From: Acanthopleuribacter pedis
GTDB taxonomy: Bacteria; Acidobacteriota; Holophagae; Acanthopleuribacterales; Acanthopleuribacteraceae
Assembly (NCBI RefSeq): GCF_017377855.1
Contig: NZ_JAFREP010000041.1
Coordinates: 1 to 64,000 of the forward strand
Direction of reading: 5' to 3'
Length of the DNA: 64,000 bases
A model generated the notes under the pieces. It ran no database searches, was not told the DNA's origin, and saw only the letters and a program-made list of their open reading frames with translations. Position numbers and translations under genes: made by a program. Below, in pieces: positions 17,660 through 27,000 of this stretch. Position 1 is the first letter of the stretch. Every line of letters begins with the position of its first letter.

Positions 17660-18104
17660 GGGCTACCCGCTATGTGAAAAAATGTTGACTTAGCGTTATT
17701 CTAGTGAACTCGTCACTTAGTTGCAAAACATCTTGTGAGATTCAGTGTTTTTACGGCTCGTGGGTTATTCACCCCGGTGGCTCGTTTGACGTGGTGTTGG
17801 GCGGTGACGGCCATCGAATCAGTCTCATGAACCGGGATGGGTTCATGAGCGTCATTTGGATCAACTCATTCTTTTGGTGTGAAAAATTCATTTATCGAAA
17901 ACGGGTGTCTCGGGTAGAATCCGATCATTCATTGATGCGATGACCATGGTCTCCTAGGGGCCGACCCGATACGGGTCCTCATCCTTGACCAATCGCTTTC
18001 GTCACAGGTGTTTGCCCGTTGCCGGCTTATGGCCTTCCTCACAAAATCCTTTATACAACCTTGCCGTTGATGCACGACGGCACATCGATTTTGAGGAGGA
18101 AACC
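17660..18104. other. Divergent intergenic region between T3S module 1 and the metzincin gene
   Basis: It contains the module 1 promoter (17698-17726). A weak plus-strand open frame at 17704-17943 starts within that promoter and lacks recognisable features, so it is not called. Confidence 0.45.
17698..17726 (-). promoter_or_regulatory. Promoter of T3S module 1
   Basis: On the minus strand, TTGCAA (17721-17726) is followed after exactly 17 bp by TAGAAT (17698-17703), a good sigma70-type pair. The boxes and their flanks (AGATGTTTTGCAAC, 14 variable bases, ACTAGAATAA) recur with identical spacing and identical distance to the start codon at module 2 (33227-33255), while the intervening bases differ. 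That pattern of selective conservation supports function. Confidence 0.7.
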
Positions 18105-20015
18105 ATGACTTTCGTTTGTTTGAAACAGGGTCTGTGTTTTTTATTATTGGGCGTTTTGTCTCTTTCTTTTGCCCAAAACCCAACCGAAAATTTTCGTCAA
18201 CTCGCCACCTTTGATGTGGGAACATTCTCACTCGGGGCGACACCCCTATCCTTTGAAATTACCGAACGACGCCGCGATAACCGTTACGAGGTGGTTCGCG
18301 GCATCGTCACCGAACCCGGCGGCGTGACCGTTATCGAATTGCGCAACCTTACCGCTGTCCTGGATCACGAGACGGAGACCTTGGTGGGTCTGCTCGACCT
18401 CTACACGCGTTCGGTTTCTATTGATGAAACCGGCGCACGTCGCACCAACACCAAAAATAAACGGGGACGGCCCGCCGAGGTTTGCGTCGCCCCGCACGAA
18501 TCCCACGATGCTTCCGCACGCACCAACAAACATCCCGACATTTTGCCGGTGTTGCCCGAACGGGACGGCAGCGGTCGCGCCATTGTGGATGTACTGGTGG
18601 GTTTCTCGGATCGTGCGGCGGAGACCGTCGGCGATATCGAGCGGGAAGCGCTGTTCCAAGTGGAAACGGTGAATACTTCCTTATTAAATAGTGGGGTCGA
18701 GGACATCTTCTTGCGGGTTGTCGGCGCCGCCACCCACCCCGCAAACCCCGGAATCATCGTTGAAGCCTTGAATGACGGGCGGGAATGGTTTGCCGAGGAG
18801 ATCGAAGCGCTGGCACCAGACCTCATTGCCTTGATGCAAATGCCGACCGATGCACCCGGTAGTGCCGGTGGTTATGCGCCGGTTGGTGGTGATATCAGTG
18901 TCAACGGCGTGATTTGGCCGACGGTGCTCCGGCATGAAATCGGACATAACGTGGGTGCGAGCCATTGTCGCGATGACAACACGAGCGGCTACAACTTTGG
19001 CTATCAGCCGGGTTATTCCTTTGACGCCGGCACCGCCATGTGCGGCAATTCGATCAGCATCTACTCCACCCCCACGGTGGCCGACAACGAGGGGCGCCTG
19101 TTCGGGGTCGAGGACGCGCAGGATGTCACCCGCGTGTGGCGCGAGCGGATCGGCTTTTTGTCGGGCCGACGGTCGCACCGGGTGCCATTTGAGGGAGAAA
19201 TCATTTGGCCGCAACATGTTGAGGCCGAGGATTACGAAAGCGCCTTCGACTTTACCCCCGGCAACCTCTTTGGTGAATACCGCGGCGGCGATGTTGACAT
19301 TCGCGCCTATGCCTTCGAAGAGGGTTACTTCGTCGACTGGATTATGGGTGGTGAATACATGACCTATCCCATTGCATCCCATGAGCAAACCGCGGCAACG
19401 GTGACCCTGCGCGTGGCTTCGCGTCATTCCTGGGGCAATGTTTACCTGGCCGCGGATGGGGTGATCCTGACGCGTTTGGCGATTCCCAATACCAGGGGCG
19501 GTTGGCGGGAAGTGTCCACCGAAATCGACCTGCCCGCCGGTACCGAATCCCTCACGGTCCTCGCCGATTTCGGATGGTTTGCCTTTGATTGGATTCGTTG
19601 CGAACGGGAGAGCCTGCCGACGGTATCGGCCCCGTTCCACATCGAAAACGAATGGATCACCGGCGGATTTCTGAGCACCGTGGAGGGCAAGGTGACCTAT
19701 TCGCGGAGCGGCGGTGAATACTCGGTGTGGGTGTTGGAGCGGGCTGCCGCTGAGCCGACTATCCGTTTGCGGCACCCGGATGATCGCGAGCAGTACCTCC
19801 AATTCGACGGCGAACGCTTGTCCTTTGGGCCACTGGGGGCGGAATTGGAGCACGCGGACTGGCTGTGGGAATACCACGGCCTCGGCACGATTTGGTTGCG
19901 GCCGGTGATTGACCCCAACAAAACGTTGAATTACGAACGCCAGATCCCCGAGGTCAGCGAAAGTGAGGCCGGTTGGTGGAGCGCGCGCTGGTGGCTCCGT
20001 CCCATCAATCCTTAA
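18105..20015 (+). CDS. Secreted metzincin-type zinc metalloprotease with carbohydrate-binding-like module
   Basis: This 636-aa preprotein begins at 18105 after TTGAGGAGG; the longer frame from 17985 lacks a ribosome site. A signal peptide (about 1-23, ending SFAQ) is followed by a propeptide-like beta region and a reprolysin-like catalytic domain. The motif HEIGHNVGASH fits HExxHxxGxxH, with three zinc-binding His residues and the catalytic Glu. After it comes a CBM6-like segment (VEAEDYESAFDF...VDIRAYAF...YMTYPI...DWIRCE) and a C-terminal beta region rich in Trp. The likely role is extracellular protein degradation, with the accessory module binding glycans. The gene stands alone between T3S module 1 and a convergent gene. 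Confidence 0.85.
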   Translation: MTFVCLKQGLCFLLLGVLSLSFAQNPTENFRQLATFDVGTFSLGATPLSFEITERRRDNRYEVVRGIVTEPGGVTVIELRNLTAVLDHETETLVGLLDLYTRSVSIDETGARRTNTKNKRGRPAEVCVAPHESHDASARTNKHPDILPVLPERDGSGRAIVDVLVGFSDRAAETVGDIEREALFQVETVNTSLLNSGVEDIFLRVVGAATHPANPGIIVEALNDGREWFAEEIEALAPDLIALMQMPTDAPGSAGGYAPVGGDISVNGVIWPTVLRHEIGHNVGASHCRDDNTSGYNFGYQPGYSFDAGTAMCGNSISIYSTPTVADNEGRLFGVEDAQDVTRVWRERIGFLSGRRSHRVPFEGEIIWPQHVEAEDYESAFDFTPGNLFGEYRGGDVDIRAYAFEEGYFVDWIMGGEYMTYPIASHEQTAATVTLRVASRHSWGNVYLAADGVILTRLAIPNTRGGWREVSTEIDLPAGTESLTVLADFGWFAFDWIRCERESLPTVSAPFHIENEWITGGFLSTVEGKVTYSRSGGEYSVWVLERAAAEPTIRLRHPDDREQYLQFDGERLSFGPLGAELEHADWLWEYHGLGTIWLRPVIDPNKTLNYERQIPEVSESEAGWWSARWWLRPINP

Positions 20016-20053
20016 TCTCTCATCCTTGCGACGTCGCCTGATGGGTTGGCGTC

Positions 20054-20093
20054 AAGCGTCCCCCGGTGGTATTGAGACCATCGGGGAACGCTT
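20054..20093. terminator. Bidirectional hairpin between convergent genes
   Basis: AAGCGT (20054-20059) pairs with ACGCTT (20088-20093). The next bases continue the stem (CCCCGGTGG with CCATCGGGG) with one mismatch and a G-U pair, giving about 15 bp around an 8-nt loop. There is no long T-tract, but the position between convergent stops fits a shared terminator. Confidence 0.5.
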
Positions 20094-20163
20094 CTTTGAC
20101 CATTAAGACCGCGCCGGCACAGCCTGGCCGGTCGGGGCCGCCCATGCTCCCGCGTCATGGGGG

Positions 20164-20880
20164 TCAGCGGATGAGGAACGGCAGGCTGTTGACCCAGTTG
20201 AAACCGCGTTCTTCCAAGAAGTAGGCCGGTTCGATTTTTTCCAGGGTGTAGACCCAGTGGCCGTCGCCCTCGGTCGGCACAAACAGGTGGAGCTGCTGTT
20301 GTTCCGACCACCAATAGTGCAAGGTGGGCGTGGGCCAATCGACCGCGTGGGTGAACAGTGCGCGGGGCGTGTGCAGTGCATCGATGACCGGCTTGGTGCG
20401 TTTGTTTTGGCAGCGGTTGATCTGGCGAATGCTCTGGTTTTGTTCGTCAATGCGAAAGGCGCGACGGGAAACCTTGCCGTCGATGCGTTTGACCCCGCCG
20501 GATCGACCCCCTTTCGCGACCACGAAGCTGTGCCACAGGTTGCGATCTGCCGAGGTGACCGGTCGCCGGCCTTCGCCTTGATCCACGGCAATGACGCGGT
20601 AAGTACCGTCGAGGGCGGTAGGCGTGACATCGCGGCGCTGTTGGTCGATGCTGACGGCTTTATTAAACATGAAACCGGAGGCCGCGACCATGACCGCGGC
20701 GGTGAGCATTTGGGCGATTTTTTCGCGGCGCGGATCACGAAAAAGGGGCGGCAGGGTTTGTGCCGGTGTGGCGTCGAGGCTGAAAACCAGCGCGTTCACG
20801 CGGCGCCGGTTGCAAACCAAAAGAGAGGCGCAAATCAGCACGAAGTGAAATGCGATGTTTTTCACCGAAACATCCATCAT
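20164..20880 (-). CDS. Hypothetical membrane protein, possibly truncated
   Basis: This 238-aa protein has two hydrophobic segments (about 10-24 and 58-74) and a soluble C-terminal part. The latter has the form GTYRVIAVDQGEG...DRNLWHSFVVAKGG, resembling the extramembrane C-terminal half of some DoxX/HTTM-like membrane proteins. Those proteins normally carry four or more membrane helices, so this one may be a truncated derivative. No strong ribosome site precedes the start. The function is unknown. Confidence 0.5.
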   Translation of the reverse strand: MMDVSVKNIAFHFVLICASLLVCNRRRVNALVFSLDATPAQTLPPLFRDPRREKIAQMLTAAVMVAASGFMFNKAVSIDQQRRDVTPTALDGTYRVIAVDQGEGRRPVTSADRNLWHSFVVAKGGRSGGVKRIDGKVSRRAFRIDEQNQSIRQINRCQNKRTKPVIDALHTPRALFTHAVDWPTPTLHYWWSEQQQLHLFVPTEGDGHWVYTLEKIEPAYFLEERGFNWVNSLPFLIR

Positions 20881-21005
20881 CAGTTCAAAGAGGAATAGGT
20901 AAAACGTGGCCGCGAGCGACCTTCTTTTTTTAAAATCATTGTGTGGATGGAAACAAAATTTAGCTTAGCTGCGAACGCGGGGGTTCGGGGCGACAGTGGT
21001 TTGGG

Positions 21006-23273
21006 TTAAAAGGACGGGCCAATGCTGAGGTAAAAGCTGTGGCGGTCTTTTTCGGCAATGCCCACGGCCAGGTATACCGGCCCGACACGGGTATCGGCGC
21101 CCAGGGTGAAGGTTGCCGTGTAGCGCAGGTCGCCAAAGTCCACCGCGTCACGTGTCTGCCACATATTGCCCATTTCGAGCCAGCCGCCCAGGTAGACGCC
21201 GTCCCCAATCGGCGCCGGAAGGCTGGTGGCACGGTACAAATAAGTGGGTCGCAGAATCGCGTAATGGGAGCCAATCAACTCGCCTTGTTCATAAGCTGAA
21301 AAGGAGAAAAGCCCGCCGATGCTGCTTTGGGCATAAAAGGGCAGGGGCTCGTTTTTGAGGCCGCTTGCCGTTTCGAGCCAGCCCAAAAAGGTGTGGCGCC
21401 CGAACGATTTGGTGAACACAAGGTTGAAGGTTGCCGAGTCGAAATCATCATCGGAGCCCATCTTCTCGCGAACGGATAGCAGGCTCAAGGTGCTGAGCAT
21501 GCCCTGTTTGGGAAAGGCGCGATTGTCGAGGCGATCAATGACCAAAGAGGTGGAAATGCCGCCCAGGGTGACGCCGTCCAAGGCGTTGGCTTCCGGGGAA
21601 TCGAGTGGGCTGAAATCAACGTCGTACTTGGCGGTGACATAGCGGGTACGGAATTCCCCGTAGGCGCCGAGGTTGATGCCCAGATCCAGGGTGAAGCGGG
21701 AAAAGATGGTTTCCAATTCCACCGGCTCACCGCCGGCGGCGAGCTGGGATTTATCGCGATCAATGCCCACTTGGGGCGCGATGAAGAAGCGCCCACCGAA
21801 ATCGAGCGGTTGGTAGAATTCGCTGTTGAGGCGCTGGATATCGCCAAAGATGAAGTCGGTCCGCAATTCGGCGCCGAGCGCGTTGAGGCGCGTGTTGGTC
21901 AAGTTGATCAGGGGCAGGATGCGGGTGTTTTGGTCGTCGTCGATGCTGGTGTTGACCCCGAAGTGCATGTAGTTGGGTCCCCAGAACTTCTCGCGAATCA
22001 GAATGCGCACATGAAAGCCGCCCTCGGCGGGTTTTAGTTGGAAATCGACCAGTTCGAAATCGCCGAGGCCGAACACCCGGTCCAGATCGCGGCGCAGCTT
22101 GGGAAGGTCCAGCGGGTCACCTGGCTTGAGCCGCAACTGACCGCGCACCACCCGTTCGTCGACGCGTTTGAGGCCGACGATGTCCAGCGACACCACGTGT
22201 TGCGGTTTGGGCGGTGGTTGGATGCGCTGCTGTTGGTAGCTGTTGTAGGCGGATTCCGAAACCGACCATTGGGTAAGCTGATCGACGACCGCCTGGGCCG
22301 CTTGTTCGCCGCGGTTGCGGATTTCGGCCGTGGCGGCAAAGTCGAGTGTTCCGATATCGCTAATGGGGGGCACGATTAATAAATCGGCCAGTTCGAGTTG
22401 CTGTTCCACCTCTTTGCGGCTGAGGATGCCCATGGCTTGGGAAGAGACATCCATGATGGTGATGATTTGTTCGCGTTCACGCAGGGGAAGGCCGATGTCC
22501 ACGGCGATGATCACGTCGACATCCATGTCTTTGAGAACTTGGATGGGGAGGTTGTTGACCACGCCGCCGTCGACGAACATCCGGTCGTTCATGGCGATGG
22601 GGGCGAACATACCGGGCAGGGCCATGCTGGCGCGAATGGCCTTGGCGAGATCGCCGCGGTGGAGCGCAACGGATTCGCCCGTGACGATGTCGGTGCCCAT
22701 GGCGCGGTAGGGGATCGGCAGTTGATCGAAATCGGCGAGGTGGGCCACGCCCAGCGTGTGGCGGCGCAGGAAGAAGTTGAGCTTTTGGCCGGCGCTCAGC
22801 CCGGTGGGCAGGCGTACGCCGTCGCGGCCGATGCCGATCTCAAAATCGAAGAGGAAGCGTTGGTCTTCCGCCTTGCGGCGAAAGGTGCGGTCGCGGCGGG
22901 CGGGTTCATCGTCAAAGAGATCGGGCCAATCGAGGTCGGCCATGATCGCTTCGATGCGTTCGAGGGGCAGCCCGGCGGCGTAGAGGCCGCCCACCATGGC
23001 GCCCATGCTGGTGCCGGCGACGGCATGAATGGGAATGCGCTGTTCTTCGAGCACGCGCAAAACGCCCAAGTGGGCATAACCGCGCGCGCCGCCGCCACTG
23101 AGGGCCAGACCGATACGCGGTCCCTTTTGGGTGGCGTTGGGAAGTTCCTGGGCAAAAACGGGGTGCGCCGTTGCCGACAGCAACAGCAAGCACGGCCAAA
23201 GCAGGGTGGGGAGGCGGCGTAACCGGGGGGCGCGAAACCCTCGCGTAAGACAATGCTTGAGCAAAAGGCGCAT
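21006..23273 (-). CDS. Patatin-like phospholipase fused to an outer-membrane barrel (PlpD-like, type Vd)
   Basis: This 755-aa protein has a signal peptide (about 20-42, ending VFAQ) and a patatin domain (about 53-330) with oxyanion loop GGGARG (60-65), nucleophile elbow GTSMG with Ser89, and the catalytic Asp of DGG at 235. One POTRA-like domain (about 345-420, beginning VVSLDIVGLKRVDERVV) and a 16-strand-type surface-antigen barrel ending in Phe follow. The order is that of Pseudomonas PlpD and Fusobacterium FplA, in which the phospholipase A is displayed or released by its own barrel. All catalytic residues are present. Confidence 0.92.
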   Translation of the reverse strand: MRLLLKHCLTRGFRAPRLRRLPTLLWPCLLLLSATAHPVFAQELPNATQKGPRIGLALSGGGARGYAHLGVLRVLEEQRIPIHAVAGTSMGAMVGGLYAAGLPLERIEAIMADLDWPDLFDDEPARRDRTFRRKAEDQRFLFDFEIGIGRDGVRLPTGLSAGQKLNFFLRRHTLGVAHLADFDQLPIPYRAMGTDIVTGESVALHRGDLAKAIRASMALPGMFAPIAMNDRMFVDGGVVNNLPIQVLKDMDVDVIIAVDIGLPLREREQIITIMDVSSQAMGILSRKEVEQQLELADLLIVPPISDIGTLDFAATAEIRNRGEQAAQAVVDQLTQWSVSESAYNSYQQQRIQPPPKPQHVVSLDIVGLKRVDERVVRGQLRLKPGDPLDLPKLRRDLDRVFGLGDFELVDFQLKPAEGGFHVRILIREKFWGPNYMHFGVNTSIDDDQNTRILPLINLTNTRLNALGAELRTDFIFGDIQRLNSEFYQPLDFGGRFFIAPQVGIDRDKSQLAAGGEPVELETIFSRFTLDLGINLGAYGEFRTRYVTAKYDVDFSPLDSPEANALDGVTLGGISTSLVIDRLDNRAFPKQGMLSTLSLLSVREKMGSDDDFDSATFNLVFTKSFGRHTFLGWLETASGLKNEPLPFYAQSSIGGLFSFSAYEQGELIGSHYAILRPTYLYRATSLPAPIGDGVYLGGWLEMGNMWQTRDAVDFGDLRYTATFTLGADTRVGPVYLAVGIAEKDRHSFYLSIGPSF

Positions 23274-24013
23274 AAAAGCCTCGCAAATGATGACATTGGA
23301 TTCTTAGCAGTTTACCCATGCCCCAGGCTGAAAGCCAGGAATTCGCGACCTTTGCGGCCCGCCGCGACCCTCCCCACCGGCTGACCCCCGATATGGGACT
23401 TGGGTCTGTGAATAGTTGCTTGATTAGGCGATGAGGGAGACGCCGGCTGTTGGCGCCGCGGGCTGTTTCTCATGGGCAGCGAGAGACGCTTTTTATCGCC
23501 GAAAACGTGCCGGCCGATCCCAAGTCCGCAAAAAAAAGCATTTTCTTGTGCCTCTCGTAATCCTCGTTGGTAGGCTTACAAACTATCGATCACCGGTAAG
23601 GACTCCATTCCCACGGAACATTCCAGGGGCACCTGTCGGTGCTCCCTTGGACGCCCGTCCCGACCTTTCTCAGTTAGACGAGGTCCTAGGGCGATCCGTG
23701 CGCAAAAAAACATCAAATAACCGACAAATTCTCCTGCGAATTTCCGCCCATTGACATGCGGTCCTTTCCCCTGAATGAACAGAACTTGACCCCCAACCCA
23801 AACCAACCCTGCCTTCCAATAAGCCTCGCTTAATCGGCGCATGGAAACAGTGACAACTCAATTCGTTTGACGCATTCGCTCAGTCTTATGTGGAACGAGT
23901 GGCCTAAGCTTGTATTGGTGTGACGGTGTCACCTTCCCCTCCCAAAACCCGGATCTAGTGGGCGAAGCTAATACTTTCAATCTCCCCTATCTATTCCACA
24001 GGAGCTAACCTAC
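23274..24013. other. Divergent intergenic region ahead of the RHS gene
   Basis: About 740 bp separate the PlpD-like gene from the RHS gene. Open frames on both strands (for example 23431-23754 and 23576-23842) overlap antiparallel, have no ribosome site or recognisable motif, and are not called. No repeat or hairpin of note was seen. Confidence 0.4.
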
Positions 24014-27000
24014 ATGACAACCAAATTGAAATATCTAACGACCATATCCCTATTTCTTAGCTGTATTTTCGCCTCTCTGACGGGTTTTGATGAGGAACAC
24101 ACACCTCCTGCCGAGCAACGGAATCCAGCCATAACCGAACCCCAAAACGGTGTCTCACCTCTGTCTTCCGATTCTGATAATTTGGGCCTGAATATCTCAG
24201 CCCCGTATTCAAGCGTGAACGAGTTCACCGGCAAGCTCAACATTATTTTGGACCCGATCGGCGTTGGTGGAATGAGCCTTCGACCGGTTTACAAGTCTTA
24301 CCAGCAGAAGGTTTGCAACGACGAGAGCGGTTTCAGACTGTGTCCAATGAATGAGCCAAACCTGTCGTCGGTTCTTGGCGAGGGTTGGAATTTCCATCTC
24401 GGCTACATCATTGCGCGCAATGCCATTTACGGGTCGCCAGGATCATCCGATTGGGAACGCGTGCGTTTTGTTGATACAGCGGGCAACGTGGCGACATTTG
24501 GTCGCGACGGTGTTTTTCAGGCTGATCCAAATAACGGCGGCGCGTCGGATACCTGTGTCGGTGGCAGCTGCATGCCCAGCCAGGTCGATGTCCACTTCAT
24601 CGATGACCAATTGCGACGCATCACCCGCGCACGCCTCAATGACGGCACCTCACTCCAAGGTTTTTCCCGTCAACCCTATTACCTTCTTGACCCCAACGGC
24701 CGGCGCACGGAATACCGCGCCACGCGTTTGGTGACGAACGCAAACAACGCAAGTTCGGTCACCTTTCATCCGACCGCGGTTCGCGCCCCCAACGGGCGTG
24801 CCATCACGATTTCCTACGTTGGCGGAACCGATCCCGACGGGACCCTTCCCGATATGCCGCGAATTGAACGAGTGACTGATTCTTATGGGCGCAGTTTAGT
24901 TTTTGACTACGAAGGAAACAACCTCGCGGGTATCACCTTGGAAGCGGGCAATCAATCCAAACTGCTCAAATCTTTTCGCTATCAGCAGGTTTCGGCAGGC
25001 GGTTCGACGCACACCGTACTGCACAAGGTGGTTACACCCGAGGGCTACGAAACCGTGTTCACCACGTCCGACATTGGCCAATCCAAGCCGGTGATTACCG
25101 CGATGACACTGCCCACGGGTGGCACCGTTGAGTACGACTACGACACCGAGTTGTTTCTGTACCTTCATGCGGATGACGCAAACTGTCGCGCCGTTCGCGA
25201 TGATGATTGTGTGGAACTGGAGCTGCGCGGTCGATCGTTCACCCGCATCAGCGAGATACGTCACAGCGGCGGTCGATACCAATTTACCTACCGACAGTGG
25301 TCCATCAACGAGGAACGCGGCAACGGCTCCGGTGAAGGACGGATTGACGTCACCGTGAAACAGCTCAACGGCAATCATGTCTTCACCCGCAAAACGAGTT
25401 ACATCAATGCCCCCATCTTTGAAACCTATTTTCAAACCTTTGCCAACGGCTACTTGGTTGGGCGCGCTCGCGAAAAAGAGACAACCTATCGCGGCTCCAC
25501 ACTTCGCGAATCCTGGTTATACACCCGTGAATTGAACATTGGCGGCCACGCGGGCGGCGACCCGGTTTCCGTCAGCGCGGTGCGTCAATACGCACAACAA
25601 ATCGATGGTCAGTGGATTGATACGAATTATGAATATTCATGGTGCGAGAACGGCACCTGGAAGCCGCAAGATTTCAAGGCAGCCTTTCTTCAACCCACCA
25701 GGATCTCTCGCCAGGCCCGCGACAGCGATGTAAGGTTGATCCGCACGTTTGATTACGATCACCGCTTCGTTGAAAATTTTGGCTGGGATCGCGATACAAC
25801 CATCCACCAATACGCCTTGGCGCTGCTCACTGAAGACGAACAGATCTTGAGTGAGGGAAGCGGCGAAACATTGCTGACACGGACAACCTACCGATATGAA
25901 GATGTGTTTCGCCCGTTCCCGACCAAGGTTGAGCGCCGGCAGGACAGTGACAACTACCTAACCGAAAGCTACAGCTATTACCAAACCGGTGTGAACCTCG
26001 GCCTGCTTCATACGGCCCAACCGCTTGGTCAAAAAATCCCAACCGAGTTCACCGCATACCAATTCGGGCAGGCAAGCGTGATCAGCTTGCCGGAAAACGC
26101 GACGATTTCACGCACGATTGCCTTTGACGGCACCTTGTCCAACGAAACCGTGGACGGCGTCACCACGGTTTATGGCTACGATAACGATTTTCGTGTGACC
26201 CGTGTCGATGTTCCCGATACAGCCCCGCTAAAAACCGAATACACGCCACCAGGCTCCTTTCCCTCAAAAATAACCACCTTCTACGAATTGTCACAAGCAC
26301 AACGCTTTCCGGCCGATCAACCTTTCCCAATTGCGACACGCACACAAGCTGAACGAATTCCAGTTGAAGCGTTGACGCTAGACGATTGGGGACGGACCAC
26401 CGATGAGGTACGCCGCACGTCGCCCAACACGGAATACACCCGTACCTATGGCTTCTCACCACTGGGGTTGAAAGAGACCATCGAAGCAGAAAACGGTCGC
26501 TGGACCTACCACTTTGATGTCCTCGGGCGACCCACCCGAACCGAACACCACGATACCCGCGACGACCTTCAGTTGTTGGCAACCGATTTCGTTTATCAAA
26601 CAACCGGGAACGGTTCGACGGTGATCACCCAAACGACGCAAGCGCAGACGCGGGACTATAGTGCGCTACCGATTGAGCCGCGTCTGCCGGGAACCCGTGT
26701 TTCAACCAAGACACAAGTTAGCGAAACCGATATCGCCGCGCGTTTGGTGCAAACCGAAACCAACGGCCAAGCCGTTCACTTTACGTACAGCAGTCATGCA
26801 CGCGGCATCGAAAAAACAGCCTTGCCGTTCAACAATGCATCGTTGGCTCGCGTCACCGTAACCAACCTGCTGGGCGACCTGGTGCTGGAAAACCACCCCG
26901 AAATCGAGTGGCCGATTCATTACGAATACAACGAATACGGCCTGCTGCGAGAGCAATACCACGGCAGCGTCAATGACAAGAAGATGCGCCGCGTGTGGCG

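Noticed and set aside
17704..17943. 79-codon plus-strand frame in the T3S module 1 upstream region
   Set aside because: It overlaps the conserved promoter, has no ribosome site, and is not present at the equivalent place in module 2.
23431..23842. Overlapping frames on both strands between the PlpD-like and RHS genes
   Set aside because: Neither has a ribosome site or protein-like features, and they exclude each other.
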